Positions 46,361 through 55,583 of a stretch of 64,000 nucleotides of DNA are shown in pieces. The stretch comes from Cyanobium gracile PCC 6307 (GTDB lineage Bacteria > Cyanobacteriota > Cyanobacteriia > PCC-6307 > Cyanobiaceae). Each line of letters starts with the position of its first letter. Within the stretch, counting starts at the first letter, position 1. The stretch is from contig NC_019675.1 of assembly GCF_000316515.1 (NCBI RefSeq), positions 2,567,964-2,631,963 of the forward strand, read 5' to 3'. The notes beneath the pieces were generated by a model that saw only the letters and a program-made list of their open reading frames with translations, did no database searches and was not told the DNA's origin. The position numbers and the translations under genes were made by a program.

Positions 46361-47194
46361 TCAGTAGCCGTTGCTGATCGAGATGCGCCGCACCTCGCCG
46401 CCGCGTTCGATCATGGCGGTGTCGCCATCGGCGGAGCGAAGCCGCCAGCCGCTGGATCCGATCGCTTCGCCGACGCTGACGCTGGTGGAGCTCCCCCCCA
46501 TCTGGAAGATCGCCGAGGCGGGCCGGCCCGCCGAGCCCACCACCCCCACCAGTTCAGGCACGGGCCCAGCGGCCGGGGCGGCGCTGCGTTGGGCGTAGCC
46601 CCCATCCCCACCGGTGGCGGGAGGCGCGGCGGCGGCCAGTTTCGGACTCACAGGGACCCGCAGGACCGGAGCCCTCGAGCCCTCGGGCTGGGGCAGCTGG
46701 GCGAGCTGCTCGATCCAAGGTTCTTCCGGCGGCGGTGGCAGCTGGTCGCTGGCGAGCGGCAGGACGGACGGGCCGCCGGCCAGGGTGGCGCCGACGCCGG
46801 CTCCGAGCGGGGCGGGGTTGGCCGGGCCGAGGCTGCGCAGCCGCTCCACCAGCAGCAGGCTGCGCTCCTGGCTGAGGGCCTGCTGCATGCGGCTGGAGTG
46901 GGTGAGATACAGCACCGAACTGGCGACGCTGACCATGCAGACCCCGCCCATGGCCGTGAGCAGCAGGGTGTTGCGGTCGGTCCGCGACGGGGCCGGGGCG
47001 GCCGGTCGTCCCCGCAGCCGCCGCACCGGGGGGGCCAGGGGCAGGGCCGGGGGCGGCTCGACCTGGGAGGCCACGTCGAGATCGATGGTGGCCTCCGGGT
47101 CGAAGACCCGGTTCATCATCTGCTCGGCCTTCAGCTCCCAGTAGGCGCGGGAGGTGGGGATGCCGCGCAGGGGACGCCGAGGGGAGGGGCTCAT
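46361..47194 (-). CDS. Single-pass membrane protein with GspC/PilP-like C-terminal domain
   Basis: A 277-residue protein. A cytosolic N-terminus (residues 1-70) with AYWELKAEQMMNRVF is followed by one transmembrane helix (about 74-96, LLTAMGGVCMVSVASSVLY). A long Pro/Ala-rich periplasmic linker leads to a small beta domain at the end: PVPELVGVVGSAGRPASAIF, VSVGEAIGSSGWRL, MIERGGEVRRISI. That last module resembles the homology region of GspC/PilP proteins in type II secretion and type IV pili. No other pilus or secretin gene is in the window, so it may be an orphan scaffold. Moderately sure of the fold, not of the role. Confidence 0.6.
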   Translation of the reverse strand: MSPSPRRPLRGIPTSRAYWELKAEQMMNRVFDPEATIDLDVASQVEPPPALPLAPPVRRLRGRPAAPAPSRTDRNTLLLTAMGGVCMVSVASSVLYLTHSSRMQQALSQERSLLLVERLRSLGPANPAPLGAGVGATLAGGPSVLPLASDQLPPPPEEPWIEQLAQLPQPEGSRAPVLRVPVSPKLAAAAPPATGGDGGYAQRSAAPAAGPVPELVGVVGSAGRPASAIFQMGGSSTSVSVGEAIGSSGWRLRSADGDTAMIERGGEVRRISISNGY

Positions 47195-47220
47195 CTGCAG
47201 TCCTCGGCGTCAGGCGTGCG

Positions 47221-49176
47221 TCACTGTAACGATGCTTCCAGGGTCTGACGAGGGCCCGGCTGTCCCCGGCGCCGCTGCAGCTCCAGCCAGAGCAGCAGGG
47301 CGTTGACATCGGCGGGGCTGACCCCGGGAATGCGGGAGGCCTGGCCCAGGCTGCGGGGCTGGATCGCGGCCAGCTTCTCGCGGGCCTCCGCCGAGAGGGT
47401 GCCGATGGCGGCGTAGTCCACACCGGCGGGGATGGCCCGCTCGAGCTGGCGCCGCACCCTCTCGATCTGCTGTTCCTGGCGGGCCAGGTAGCCGCTGTAC
47501 TTGATGTCGATCTCGGCGCCGTCGCGCACGTCGATCGGCAGATCCGGATCGGTCAGACCCAGCCGCATCAGATCCTCGCTGTGCAGGCCCGGCCGGCGCA
47601 GCAGATCGGCCAGGGTGATCGAGCCGTTGATGCCGCCGCCGGTGGCGGCGGCCACGGCGGTGGCGGCGGGATCGGAGGCCTTGAGCCGCACCGTCTCCAG
47701 CCGCTGTTTCTCGGCGTCGATGGCGGCCTGCTTCTGCTCGAACAGGCGCCAGCGCCGCTCGTCGATCAGGCCCAGCCGGCGGCCCAGGGGCGTGAGCCGC
47801 CGGTCGGCGTTGTCGCCGCGCAGTACCAGGCGGTACTCGCTGCGGCTGGTGAGCACCCGGTAGGGCTCCTTGAGGTCCTGGGTGACCAGGTCGTCGATGA
47901 GGGTGCCGATGTAGCTGCCTTCCCGGGGGAAATGGACCGGGTCCTGGCCCCCCAGCAGCCGGGCGGCGTTCAGGCCGGCCACCAGCCCCTGGGCGGCAGC
48001 CTCCTCGTAGCCGGTGGTGCCGTTGAGCTGGCCCGCCGAGAACAGGCCCCGCAACCGTTTGGTTTCCAGGGAGGGCTGCAGCTGGGTGGCCGGCAGGATG
48101 TCGTAGTCGACGGCGTAGGCGGGGCGCAGCATCACGCAGGCCTCCAGACCCGGAAGCGTCCGCAGCAGGGCCAGCTGCAGGGACTCGGGCAGGCCGGTGG
48201 AGAAGCCCTGGACGTACAGCTCGGGCGTGTCGCGCCCCTCCGGCTCGAGGAAGATCTGGTGGCTGTCCTTGCCTGCGAAGCGCACGATCTTGTCCTCGAT
48301 CGAGGGGCAGTAGCGGGGCCCCTTGCTGTCGATGAAACCGCCGTAGATCGGCGTGAGGTGGAGGTTGTCGCGGATCAGCTCATGGGTGGCCGCCGTGGTG
48401 CGGGTGATGTGGCAGGCCATCTGCTCGCCGCTCACCCGGGCGGTGGGATCGAAGCTGAAGAAGCGGTCGGCGGCGTCGCTTGGCTGCTCCTCCAGCTGGT
48501 CGAGGGCCACGCTGCGCCGGTCGACGCGGGCGGGGGTGCCGGTCTTGAGGCGGTCGGTGCGGAAGCCCAGGGCCTGCAGCGCCTCGGTGAGGCCCTCGGC
48601 GGGCTGCTCGCCGGCCCGGCCCGCCGCCATCGAGCGGTTGCCCACCCAGATGCGGCCCCCCAGGAAGGTGCCGGTGGTGAGGATCACGGCGCCGGCGCCG
48701 TAGACGCTGCCGAAGTAGGTGCGCACCCCGATCACCCGGGCCGGCGGACCGGCCGGGTCGCGGGGATCGCCCTCCAGCTCCAGCCCCGTGACCATCGCTT
48801 CGCGCAGGGCCAGGTTGGGGGTGTGCTGCAACAGCTGCAGCATCTGGCGGGCGTACTGGCGTTTGTCGGTCTGGGCCCGCAGCGCCCAGACGGCCGGGCC
48901 GCGGCTGGCGTTCAGCAGCCGTTTCTGCAGGGCGGTGGCATCCGCCAGCCGGCCGATGACGCCCCCGAGGGCATCCACCTCGTGCACCAGCTGGCTCTTG
49001 GCCGGACCGCCCACGGCGGGGTTGCAGGGCTGCCAGGCGATGCGGTCGAGGTTGAGCGTGAACAGGGCTGTGGACACCCCCAACCGGGCGGCGGTGAGGG
49101 CCGCCTCGCAGCCGGCATGGCCGCCGCCGACCACGATCAGGTCGAACGATTCGGTGGGGGCTGCGCTCAGTGCCAT
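47221..49176 (-). CDS. mnmG: tRNA uridine 5-carboxymethylaminomethyl modification enzyme MnmG (GidA)
   Basis: A 651-residue FAD enzyme. The dinucleotide motif is GGGHAG at 17-22. [48 protein letters not shown]-type KTGTPARVD and the C-terminal helical domain ([19 protein letters not shown]) are all diagnostic. With MnmE it adds the carboxymethylaminomethyl group to U34 of certain tRNAs. Start at the ATG at 49176, giving [18 protein letters not shown]; longer starts would overlap the divergent isochorismatase gene. It is preceded on the same strand by nothing within 7 bp of the divergent frame. Confidence 0.97.
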   Translation of the reverse strand: MALSAAPTESFDLIVVGGGHAGCEAALTAARLGVSTALFTLNLDRIAWQPCNPAVGGPAKSQLVHEVDALGGVIGRLADATALQKRLLNASRGPAVWALRAQTDKRQYARQMLQLLQHTPNLALREAMVTGLELEGDPRDPAGPPARVIGVRTYFGSVYGAGAVILTTGTFLGGRIWVGNRSMAAGRAGEQPAEGLTEALQALGFRTDRLKTGTPARVDRRSVALDQLEEQPSDAADRFFSFDPTARVSGEQMACHITRTTAATHELIRDNLHLTPIYGGFIDSKGPRYCPSIEDKIVRFAGKDSHQIFLEPEGRDTPELYVQGFSTGLPESLQLALLRTLPGLEACVMLRPAYAVDYDILPATQLQPSLETKRLRGLFSAGQLNGTTGYEEAAAQGLVAGLNAARLLGGQDPVHFPREGSYIGTLIDDLVTQDLKEPYRVLTSRSEYRLVLRGDNADRRLTPLGRRLGLIDERRWRLFEQKQAAIDAEKQRLETVRLKASDPAATAVAAATGGGINGSITLADLLRRPGLHSEDLMRLGLTDPDLPIDVRDGAEIDIKYSGYLARQEQQIERVRRQLERAIPAGVDYAAIGTLSAEAREKLAAIQPRSLGQASRIPGVSPADVNALLLWLELQRRRGQPGPRQTLEASLQ

Positions 49177-49267
49177 TCGTTGAATGTATGGCGCTGCAGG
49201 GGCCGGTGGGGCTGCAGGCCTGGGTCCGGCGTCCGATGATGGGGCCCCGCGCCCGAGGCGCCCGCCC

Positions 49268-49852
49268 ATGCGCAGCGCCCTGGTGCTGATTGATCTGATC
49301 AACGACCTCATCCACCCCGACGGGGTTATGCCCACCTGCGCCGTCGAAGTGCAACGGCGCGGCGTGCTGGCGGCGGCCAACCAGGCGCTGGCAGGGGCCC
49401 GCGCCCGGGGCTGGCCCACGCTCCTGGTGAAGGTGGGCTTCCGAGCCGGCTACCCGGAGCTGCCCGCCCACGCGCCGCTCCTGGGCCGCGCGCGGGAGCT
49501 GGGGGCCCTGCGGCTGGGTCAGTGGGGCACCGAGTTCCACGCCGACCTGGCGGTGGAGCCCGGCGATCCGGTGCTGGTCAAGCACCGGTTGAGCCCCTTC
49601 CATGGCACCGCCCTGGCCACGCTGCTGCGGGCCGGCGGGATCGAGCGGCTGCTGCTGGGGGGTGTCAGCACCGCCTGGGCGCTGCAGGCGGCGGCCCGGG
49701 AGGCCCACGACCGCGACTTCCAGGTGGTGCTGGTGGAGGACGCCTGCGCCGCGGCGACCCCCCAGGAGCACGACCAATCCATCGGGCAGCTGTCCCGCCT
49801 GTCCGCCGTGGTGCGGGCGGCGGACCTGGCCGGGCTGGGCGACCCTTGCTGA
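49268..49852 (+). CDS. Isochorismatase-family hydrolase lacking the usual catalytic cysteine
   Basis: A 194-residue protein with the family fold: [16 protein letters not shown] (Asp of the triad), [29 protein letters not shown] (Lys), then [18 protein letters not shown] and [20 protein letters not shown]. In cysteine-hydrolase members a Cys follows the GVxT turn; here that position is Ala (GVSTAWALQ). True isochorismatases also lack the Cys, so it may act on an isochorismate-like vinyl ether or be inactive. ATG 49268 gives a normal start. The stop overlaps the TTG start region of the FUSC-like gene. Confidence 0.8.
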   Translation: MRSALVLIDLINDLIHPDGVMPTCAVEVQRRGVLAAANQALAGARARGWPTLLVKVGFRAGYPELPAHAPLLGRARELGALRLGQWGTEFHADLAVEPGDPVLVKHRLSPFHGTALATLLRAGGIERLLLGGVSTAWALQAAAREAHDRDFQVVLVEDACAAATPQEHDQSIGQLSRLSAVVRAADLAGLGDPC

Positions 49853-50883
49853 GGGCTCCGGCCTGGCTCGACGGCCCTGCCCTGCTGCGCGGCAGCGTGG
49901 CCCTGGCGCCCGGCTGGTTGCTCTACGTCCTCACCGGCCGGGCGCTGCTGCTCAGCGGCGGCCTTCTGACCATCGCGCTGCTGATCGGCGTGGAGCGCTG
50001 CCAGCGCTCGCTGCTGCTGCTGCTGGTCCATGCCCTGCTGCTGGGGCTGTCCATTGCGGCCTTCTTCGCCGTCGAGACTTCGGCCCCCCTGTTCGTGCTG
50101 CTCTGTTCGCTCTACGGCTTTCTCAGCCTCTGGATCGCCCGCCTCGGGGCTCGCTGGGCCTCGGTGGGCAGCTTCACCTTCATCCCCGCCCTCTACTTCT
50201 CCTTTGAGCTCCATGCCGCCGGCAGCACCCTCGCCCAGGGCCTGGTGGTGCTGGCCGTGGGTCTGCCCCTGGCGGTGGGCTCGGTGCTGCTGGCCACGGT
50301 GGTGCTGCCGCCCCGGGGCTGGCGGTTCGGATGGCGCCGCTGGCCCCTGGAGCCGGACCAGCGCCGACGGCTGGGGCGCCAGGCCCTCGGGCGTGCCCTG
50401 GCGGTGCTGGTCACGGCGGTGGCGGTGAGCCTGTGGCATCCGCCCTTCGGGCAGTGGGTGATCTGGTCGTCGGCCAGCGTGGCCACCGGTGAGGTTGTGG
50501 CCGCCCGCCACAAGGGGCTCAATCGGCTGGTGGGTGCCCTGGTAGGCCTGCCGGCCGGGGCCCTGCTGGCCCTCCTGCTGCCCCCCAGCCCCCCTCTCCA
50601 TGCCCTGGGGATCGGCCTCACCCTGCTCACCCTGGTGGCCTTCCGCGACTACCGGACCGGCTTCGCCAGCCGCTGTGCCCTGATCGTGCTCACGGCCGCG
50701 GCGGCTGGGGAGGGTGTGGGTATCGGTGTCGATCGGTTCGTGCTGGTGGTGGCGGGTGGGGCGGTGGGTCTGGCCCTGGTGTGGCTGGTGATGGAGGGGC
50801 CAGGGGCGCTCAGGGCCCCGGTGGCTGCAGCGAGGCGGCGTAGGTGGGATCCTCGGTGCCGAACACCCGATCCCAGAAGGTGA
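49846..50883 (+). CDS. FUSC-family membrane protein (aromatic acid exporter / YccS-like)
   Basis: A 345-residue protein with about ten transmembrane helices arranged in two FUSC-type halves. Among the helices are GWLLYVLTGRALLLSGGLLTI and LGALWAxxTA-like WVIWSSASVATGEVVAARHK (the ARxxGT-type region, here ARHKGLNRLVGALVGLPAG), with RCALIVLTAAAAGEG near the end. Such proteins export aromatic acids or amphiphiles. The likely start is TTG 49846, overlapping the isochorismatase stop; GTG 49897 is an alternative. The pairing suggests handling of an aromatic/shikimate-derived compound. The last 74 bp overlap the convergent sterol-desaturase gene. Confidence 0.72.
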   Translation: MLRAPAWLDGPALLRGSVALAPGWLLYVLTGRALLLSGGLLTIALLIGVERCQRSLLLLLVHALLLGLSIAAFFAVETSAPLFVLLCSLYGFLSLWIARLGARWASVGSFTFIPALYFSFELHAAGSTLAQGLVVLAVGLPLAVGSVLLATVVLPPRGWRFGWRRWPLEPDQRRRLGRQALGRALAVLVTAVAVSLWHPPFGQWVIWSSASVATGEVVAARHKGLNRLVGALVGLPAGALLALLLPPSPPLHALGIGLTLLTLVAFRDYRTGFASRCALIVLTAAAAGEGVGIGVDRFVLVVAGGAVGLALVWLVMEGPGALRAPVAAARRRRWDPRCRTPDPRR

Positions 50884-51541
50884 AATAGAGCCCGAAATGG
50901 TGGCCGTGGCGGCGGTGGTGCAGGGAGTGGTGGGCGGGGCCGATCAGCCAGCGCCCCAGCCAGTGGTGGGGGAAGCGCAGGGGCAGCACCTCCAGGCCCA
51001 GGTGGTTGACCACGGCCCACACCGTCATCGTGGTGAGCACCGCCAGCAGGGTGGCGAAATGCAGGGGAATCAGCATCACGATGCCGATCAGGAACAGGGC
51101 CTGAACAACGGCTTCCAGGGGGTCGAAGGCGAAGGAGGTCCAGGGTGTGGGCTGCCGTGATCGGTGGTGGCCCCGGTGAAACCAGGGGAACAGTTTCGGC
51201 TGGTGAAACAGACGGTGGGTGGCATAGAAATAGGCATCCTGCAGCACCAGTACGGCCAGATAACTGAGTGGCAGGGTCCACCAGCTCGCGGCATGGATCT
51301 GGCCATGCAGACGGGTCAGACCCTGCTCCTGCAACGTCATCACCAGGGCGGTGGCCAGGGAGAAGATGGCGGCGGAGATGATGGACAGCTGGATGTCATT
51401 GAAAACGGAGACCCTGGCCTCCTGGCGCTGATAGAGCAACCAGTGGGCGAAGCCGGCCATGGCGAGATAGCGCGCCAGGATGATGGCGAAAAAGGCGAAA
51501 ACGTAAAACCAGAAGGAATGATGCTGCACTGATAGATCCAC
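50810..51541 (-). CDS. Sterol desaturase / fatty acid hydroxylase superfamily membrane enzyme
   Basis: A 243-residue membrane protein with the superfamily's histidine clusters: HRLFH, then WFHRGHH, then PAHHSLHHRRHGHHFG, which bind the di-iron centre. About four transmembrane helices surround them, with FYFTFWDRVFGTEDPTY at the end. Members hydroxylate or desaturate lipids, carotenoids or sterol-like compounds. It is encoded alone, convergent with the FUSC-like gene (74-bp overlap). Carotenoid hydroxylase-like activity is possible for a cyanobacterium but not shown. Confidence 0.88.
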   Translation of the reverse strand: MDLSVQHHSFWFYVFAFFAIILARYLAMAGFAHWLLYQRQEARVSVFNDIQLSIISAAIFSLATALVMTLQEQGLTRLHGQIHAASWWTLPLSYLAVLVLQDAYFYATHRLFHQPKLFPWFHRGHHRSRQPTPWTSFAFDPLEAVVQALFLIGIVMLIPLHFATLLAVLTTMTVWAVVNHLGLEVLPLRFPHHWLGRWLIGPAHHSLHHRRHGHHFGLYFTFWDRVFGTEDPTYAASLQPPGP

Positions 51542-51614
51542 CAGACCATCTCCAACATCCCCATCAACCCTAGGGGCCCTTCCCCTGGCCGGATACGGCG
51601 GATATCCCTATGCG

Positions 51615-51659
51615 GGGCCGCGCTGCAGCGGATCAATGCAGCGCCACCCTGCAGCGGAT
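51615..51659. repeat. Short direct repeat downstream of dnaB
   Basis: CTGCAGCGGATC occurs twice within 45 bp, with CAGCG words between. It lies at the leftward end of dnaB, between its stop (51660-51662) and the desaturase-like gene start (51541). It could reflect a local duplication. No terminator hairpin with a U-tract is evident. Confidence 0.4.
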
Positions 51660-53069
51660 CTAGGCAGCGAGATTGCGGAAGCGGGTGAACTGGGGCTCAA
51701 ACAGGAGCTTCACGGTGCCGACGGGGCCGTTGCGGTGCTTGGTGACGATCACTTCGGTGATGCCGCGGTCGGCGGTTTCCGGGTTGTAGTACTCGTCGCG
51801 GTAGATCATCAGCACCAGGTCGGCGTCCTGCTCGATCGAGCCCGATTCCCGCAGGTCGCTGAGCATGGGGCGCTTGTTGGTGCGGGACTCGACACCGCGG
51901 CTGAGCTGGGACAGGGCGATCACGGGCACGTGCAGTTCGCGGGCCATGCCCTTGAGGCCCCGGGTGATGCGAGAGAGTTCCTGGACGCGGTTGTCCGGGG
52001 TGCTGCCCTCCATCAGCTGGAGGTAATCGATCACGATCAGGCCGAGTTCCTTGCCGGTTTCGGCCATCAGGCGCCGGCAGAGGGAACGCATCTCGAGCAC
52101 GCCGGAATTGGGCTTGTCGTCGATGAACAGGGGCAGCTGGCCGAGGCTGTGAATACCGTTGCCGAGCAGGGGCCACTCCTCCTGCTGCAGGCGGCCTGTG
52201 CGCAGGCGGCCGCTCTCGATGCCCACCTCCATCGACAGCAGGCGGTAGGTGAGCTGCTCCTTGCTCATCTCCAGGCTGAACACGCAGACCGGCAGCTGGT
52301 GCAGCTGGGCGACGTTCTTGGCGATGTTGAGCACGATCGAGGTCTTGCCCATGGCGGGCCGTCCGGCGACGATGATCAGGTCGCTGCGCTGCAGGCCCTG
52401 GGTGATGGCGTCCAGGTCGTAGAAATTGACCGGGATGCCGGCGACGGCGGTGCCGAGGGAGCGGCTCTCGATCTCGTTGAAGGTGCTGGTGAGGATCTCC
52501 GCGGTGGGGGTGAGGCCGGCGGTGGGCTTCTCCTGGCTGATGGCGAAGATCTTCTGCTCGGCCTCATCGAGCACCTGCTCCATGGGCAGGCTCTGGTCGA
52601 AGCCGAGCCGGATCACCTCGTTGGCGGAGCGGATCAGCTGGCGCCGCAGGTGCTTGTCCATCACCAGCCGCGCCACCTGGTCGATGGAGGCGGTGGAGAG
52701 GGTGCGTTCCACCAGTTCCACCAGCCGGGAGCTGCCGCCCACCTTCTCCAGCTGGCCGGTGTCGGCGAGCCAGGCGGCCATGGCCGTGAGATCGGTGGGC
52801 TTGCCCTGGCTGTGCAGCATCAGGGCGGTGCGGTAGATCTCGCGGTGGGCGCCGAGATAGAAGGCCTCGGGTCGCAGCACGTCGGCGACCCGGCCGATGG
52901 CATCGGGATCGAGGAGGATGCCGCCGAGCACCGACTCCTCCGCCTCCAGGTTCTGGGGCGGAACCGAATCGGGCAGGGCTTCGAAGCCGGCCTGCTCGTC
53001 GCGCCGGGACGTCGGCCGCGGGCCGTCGGGCCGGGGCGGGTCGGAACCAGCCAGGGGCACGCTCACCAT
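51660..53069 (-). CDS. dnaB: Replicative DNA helicase DnaB
   Basis: A 469-residue hexameric helicase. The N-terminal DnaB domain (about 40-140, NLEAEESVLGGILLDPDAI) precedes the RecA-like helicase with Walker A GRPAMGKT near residue 235, SLEMSKEQLTYRLLS, LIVIDYLQLM (Walker B) and the C-terminal arginine finger region (GSIEQDADLVLMIYRDEYYN). No intein interrupts it, although cyanobacterial dnaB genes often carry one. It unwinds the fork during replication. It is downstream of rplI on the same strand with a 118-bp leader containing an inverted repeat, a common gene order. Confidence 0.97.
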   Translation of the reverse strand: MVSVPLAGSDPPRPDGPRPTSRRDEQAGFEALPDSVPPQNLEAEESVLGGILLDPDAIGRVADVLRPEAFYLGAHREIYRTALMLHSQGKPTDLTAMAAWLADTGQLEKVGGSSRLVELVERTLSTASIDQVARLVMDKHLRRQLIRSANEVIRLGFDQSLPMEQVLDEAEQKIFAISQEKPTAGLTPTAEILTSTFNEIESRSLGTAVAGIPVNFYDLDAITQGLQRSDLIIVAGRPAMGKTSIVLNIAKNVAQLHQLPVCVFSLEMSKEQLTYRLLSMEVGIESGRLRTGRLQQEEWPLLGNGIHSLGQLPLFIDDKPNSGVLEMRSLCRRLMAETGKELGLIVIDYLQLMEGSTPDNRVQELSRITRGLKGMARELHVPVIALSQLSRGVESRTNKRPMLSDLRESGSIEQDADLVLMIYRDEYYNPETADRGITEVIVTKHRNGPVGTVKLLFEPQFTRFRNLAA

Positions 53070-53125
53070 GGACGGGACTCCAGAACGCGACTCAAGTGGA
53101 GGGGAGCCGGATCGGACGGGGCCGT

Positions 53126-53160
53126 GCGCCGGTGAGACCCCTCAGTGTGGAGACCGGCGC
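53126..53160. repeat. 8-bp inverted repeat with adjacent A-tract between rplI and dnaB
   Basis: GCGCCGGT (53126-53133) and ACCGGCGC (53153-53160) are exact reverse complements around 19 nt. GAAAAAAATC follows on the plus strand, so in the sense of rplI/dnaB transcription a U-tract precedes the hairpin. That is not a canonical terminator; it may be a leader structure of dnaB or a site between the two genes. Confidence 0.45.
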
Positions 53161-53187
53161 GAAAAAAATCGGTTCGTGGCTGCCTGA

Positions 53188-53649
53188 TCAGTAGCTGACC
53201 ACTTCCAGGTTGACGTCGGCGACGACCTCGGGGTGCAGCTTGACCTGCACCTTGTAGGAGCCGGTGCGGTGGATCTCGGGAACCGTGATGGCGCGGCGGT
53301 CGACCTCCTTCTTGGTAGCCGCTTCGATCGCCTCGGCCACATCCCCGTTGGTGACGGTGCCGAAGAGGACGTCGTCACCGCCGGTCTGCTTCTTGACGGT
53401 GAAGCGGCCGATGGTGTCGAGGGCGGTCCGGAAGGCGACCGCCTCGGCCTTCAGGGCCGCCTGGCGCTCCGCCTCCTTGGCCCGGCGGTGCTCCACCTGG
53501 CGCAGCACCGCGGCGGTGACGGCCAGGGCTTTGCCGGTGGGCAGGAGGTAGTTACGGGCGTAGCCGGGAGCGACATCCACCAGGTCCCCGTCTTTGCCCA
53601 GGGAAAGGATGTCCTCGCTCAGGACCACCTGCACACGCTTCTTGACCAT
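53188..53649 (-). CDS. rplI: Large ribosomal subunit protein bL9
   Basis: A 153-residue protein with the L9 N-terminal RNA-binding domain ([20 protein letters not shown], then [20 protein letters not shown]), the long connecting helix ([20 protein letters not shown]) and the C-terminal domain ([34 protein letters not shown]). It binds 23S rRNA near the L1 stalk. It is upstream of dnaB on the same strand, as in many bacteria. Confidence 0.98.
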   Translation of the reverse strand: MVKKRVQVVLSEDILSLGKDGDLVDVAPGYARNYLLPTGKALAVTAAVLRQVEHRRAKEAERQAALKAEAVAFRTALDTIGRFTVKKQTGGDDVLFGTVTNGDVAEAIEAATKKEVDRRAITVPEIHRTGSYKVQVKLHPEVVADVNLEVVSY

Positions 53650-53691
53650 GACAACGCCCCGGCTGAGCCTTCTGAAATCCGATCGGCAAGC

Positions 53692-54708
53692 CTACGACAT
53701 GGCCCTGGTGGGGGCAGCGGCCCGGGGCAGGCGGACCCGGGTGGCCAGGCCCAGGGCGCGCATCAGGCGGATGTGCTGCCAGGTGAGGTCGAACTGGCGG
53801 GGGCCGAAGCCGTGGCGGGCCGAATGGGGGTAGGCGTGGTGGTTGTTGTGCCAGCCCTCACCGAAGGTCAGCGCCGCCACCCAGGGGTTGTTCTTCGACT
53901 TGTCGCCGCTGTCGTGGACGGCCTCGCCCCACATGTGGGTGGCCGAGTTCACCAGCCAGGTGCACTGGTAGACGATCACCAGGCGCAGGGGGATGCCCCA
54001 CAGCACCAGGGCCCAGCCGCCGTCACCGGTGACGGTGCCGATCCAGAAGAGCAGCAGGCCCAGGGGCACCTGGAGCAGCAGGAAGCTGTGGTTCAGCCAG
54101 CGGTAGTAGGGGTCGGCGGCCAGGTCGCCCGTGAGCCGGGGCACGGCGGCCATGGCGGGAATCTCCTCGAACATCCAGGCCATGTGGGACCACCAGAAGC
54201 CCTTGTTGCTGTCGTGGTGATCCGCTTCCGTATCGGAAAATTTGTGGTGGTGGCGGTGCAGGCCCACCCAGTCGATGGGGCCGTGCTGGCAGCTGAGGGC
54301 GCCGCAGGTGGCGAAGAAGCGCTCCAGCCACTGGGGAACGCGGAAGGAGCGGTGGCTGAGCAGGCGGTGGTAGCCGATCGTGACGCCCAGGCAGGCGGTG
54401 ACCCAGTACATCACCAGCAGGGCACAGGCAGCCTCCAGGCTCCAGAAGCGGGGCAGCAGGGCCACGACCGCCAGGATGTGGATCACGACCATGAAGCCGA
54501 TCGTGCCCCAGCGGGTGCCCTTGGGGGAGACGCCCCGGGGTTCGCCGCGGCGCGGTTCGTGCAGGGCCCTGGCCCTGACCAGGGAATCGGGCCCCCGGTT
54601 GATGGCGGCGGGGCGGCGGGTGTGGCGGGCTTTGGTGCCGGCATCGCGGCGGTCGCCGGATGGGGCGCCTGGCTGGGTGCCGGGGCGGGAGAGGGGGGTG
54701 ACGGCCAT
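53692..54708 (-). CDS. Membrane fatty acid desaturase, DesC (delta-9)-like, copy A
   Basis: A 338-residue acyl-lipid desaturase. Histidine box 1 is HRLLSH at 114-119, box 2 is HRHHHKFSD from 151 and box 3 is HNNHHAYPHSARHG near residue 290, giving the full di-iron set of delta-9 desaturases. Four transmembrane helices flank them. The first 60 residues are a basic, poorly conserved extension. It should insert the first double bond in C16/C18 acyl chains of membrane lipids. A paralogue lies 875 bp away on the same strand, with an unknown gene between on the opposite strand. Confidence 0.93.
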   Translation of the reverse strand: MAVTPLSRPGTQPGAPSGDRRDAGTKARHTRRPAAINRGPDSLVRARALHEPRRGEPRGVSPKGTRWGTIGFMVVIHILAVVALLPRFWSLEAACALLVMYWVTACLGVTIGYHRLLSHRSFRVPQWLERFFATCGALSCQHGPIDWVGLHRHHHKFSDTEADHHDSNKGFWWSHMAWMFEEIPAMAAVPRLTGDLAADPYYRWLNHSFLLLQVPLGLLLFWIGTVTGDGGWALVLWGIPLRLVIVYQCTWLVNSATHMWGEAVHDSGDKSKNNPWVAALTFGEGWHNNHHAYPHSARHGFGPRQFDLTWQHIRLMRALGLATRVRLPRAAAPTRAMS

Positions 54709-54764
54709 GAAGGACCGGGCTCCTGATGAGTGATTAAGATGGTAGCAATACGAATCCTGATCGA

Positions 54765-55574
54765 GTGGGGTATCGAGACGAACTCGTATCTGGCCGCGTC
54801 GCCTTCGCCCACCTGATCCGCGTCTGGCATGAGCGCAACGGCTGGTCCCACAGGGTTCTGCCGATGCTGGCCGAGGCCCTCGACCTGGGCCGGGTGCACA
54901 ACTCCCAGCTCTCGATGCTGCGTAACGGCAAGCTCGCCTCCCCCGGTCCGGAGGTGTTCCTGGCCCTGGGCAGCGTCAATCTCTGGCTCGATGCCCAGGC
55001 CCCCGGGGGCCGGCTGGAGCCGCTCCCGGCCCGCACCCTGCTGGCGGCCCACCCCGAGCTCTTCGAAGCCCTCTGCAGCTCGGCCCTGCCGGTGCGCGAC
55101 GAGCAGCAGCGGGTGCTGGGGCCCGGGGCCCTGCTCGAGGTGTTCGTGGGTTTCCGCCAGCCGCCGGCCAGCTTCGATCTGCGCATCAGCGAGGCGGAGG
55201 CCGCAGGGCTCAGTGCCGCCCTGGCCCAGCTGCTCACCGCCGGCCGGCCCTGGCGGGACTGCCGCGACCGGCTGATGGCGGCCTATCCGGGGGCCAAGCG
55301 CCAGCGGCGGGAGCGCTTCGCCGAGGTGATCGCCGGCCAGCGCGACTACACGGCGGTGGAACTTGACGCCGAGCTGCCCGAGCTGCGGCGCACCCTGGCG
55401 GCCCTGGGGGCGGCGGGGGAGGAGGAGCTGGGCCCGGACCGCTTCCTGGAGCTGCTGCGGCAGCGGGCCCGGCGCCTGCAGGGGGACGCCTCCGGCCAGG
55501 GGCCGGACGACCTGGCGGCCGCCATCCGTCGCGAGATCGGCACGGCGATCCCGGCCACCCCGGCCGAGCTCTGA
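54765..55574 (+). CDS. Hypothetical protein with HTH-like N-terminus between two desaturase genes
   Basis: A 269-residue protein, GTG start at 54765. Residues 12-65 (FAHLIRVWHERNGWSHRVLP, then ALDLGRVHNSQLSMLRNGKL) look like an XRE-type helix-turn-helix. The middle (about 75-150) has LLEVFVGFRQPPASFDLRIS, and the rest is charged and helical. Proteins like this are found in picocyanobacteria, without known function. It is divergent from desaturase A (56-bp gap) and convergent with desaturase B. A regulator of desaturation is an attractive idea but unproven. Confidence 0.62.
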   Translation: MGYRDELVSGRVAFAHLIRVWHERNGWSHRVLPMLAEALDLGRVHNSQLSMLRNGKLASPGPEVFLALGSVNLWLDAQAPGGRLEPLPARTLLAAHPELFEALCSSALPVRDEQQRVLGPGALLEVFVGFRQPPASFDLRISEAEAAGLSAALAQLLTAGRPWRDCRDRLMAAYPGAKRQRRERFAEVIAGQRDYTAVELDAELPELRRTLAALGAAGEEELGPDRFLELLRQRARRLQGDASGQGPDDLAAAIRREIGTAIPATPAEL

Positions 55575-55583
55575 TTCAGGGAT

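Noticed and set aside
51660-53069. Intein in dnaB
   Set aside because: The helicase motifs run without interruption and the length is normal.
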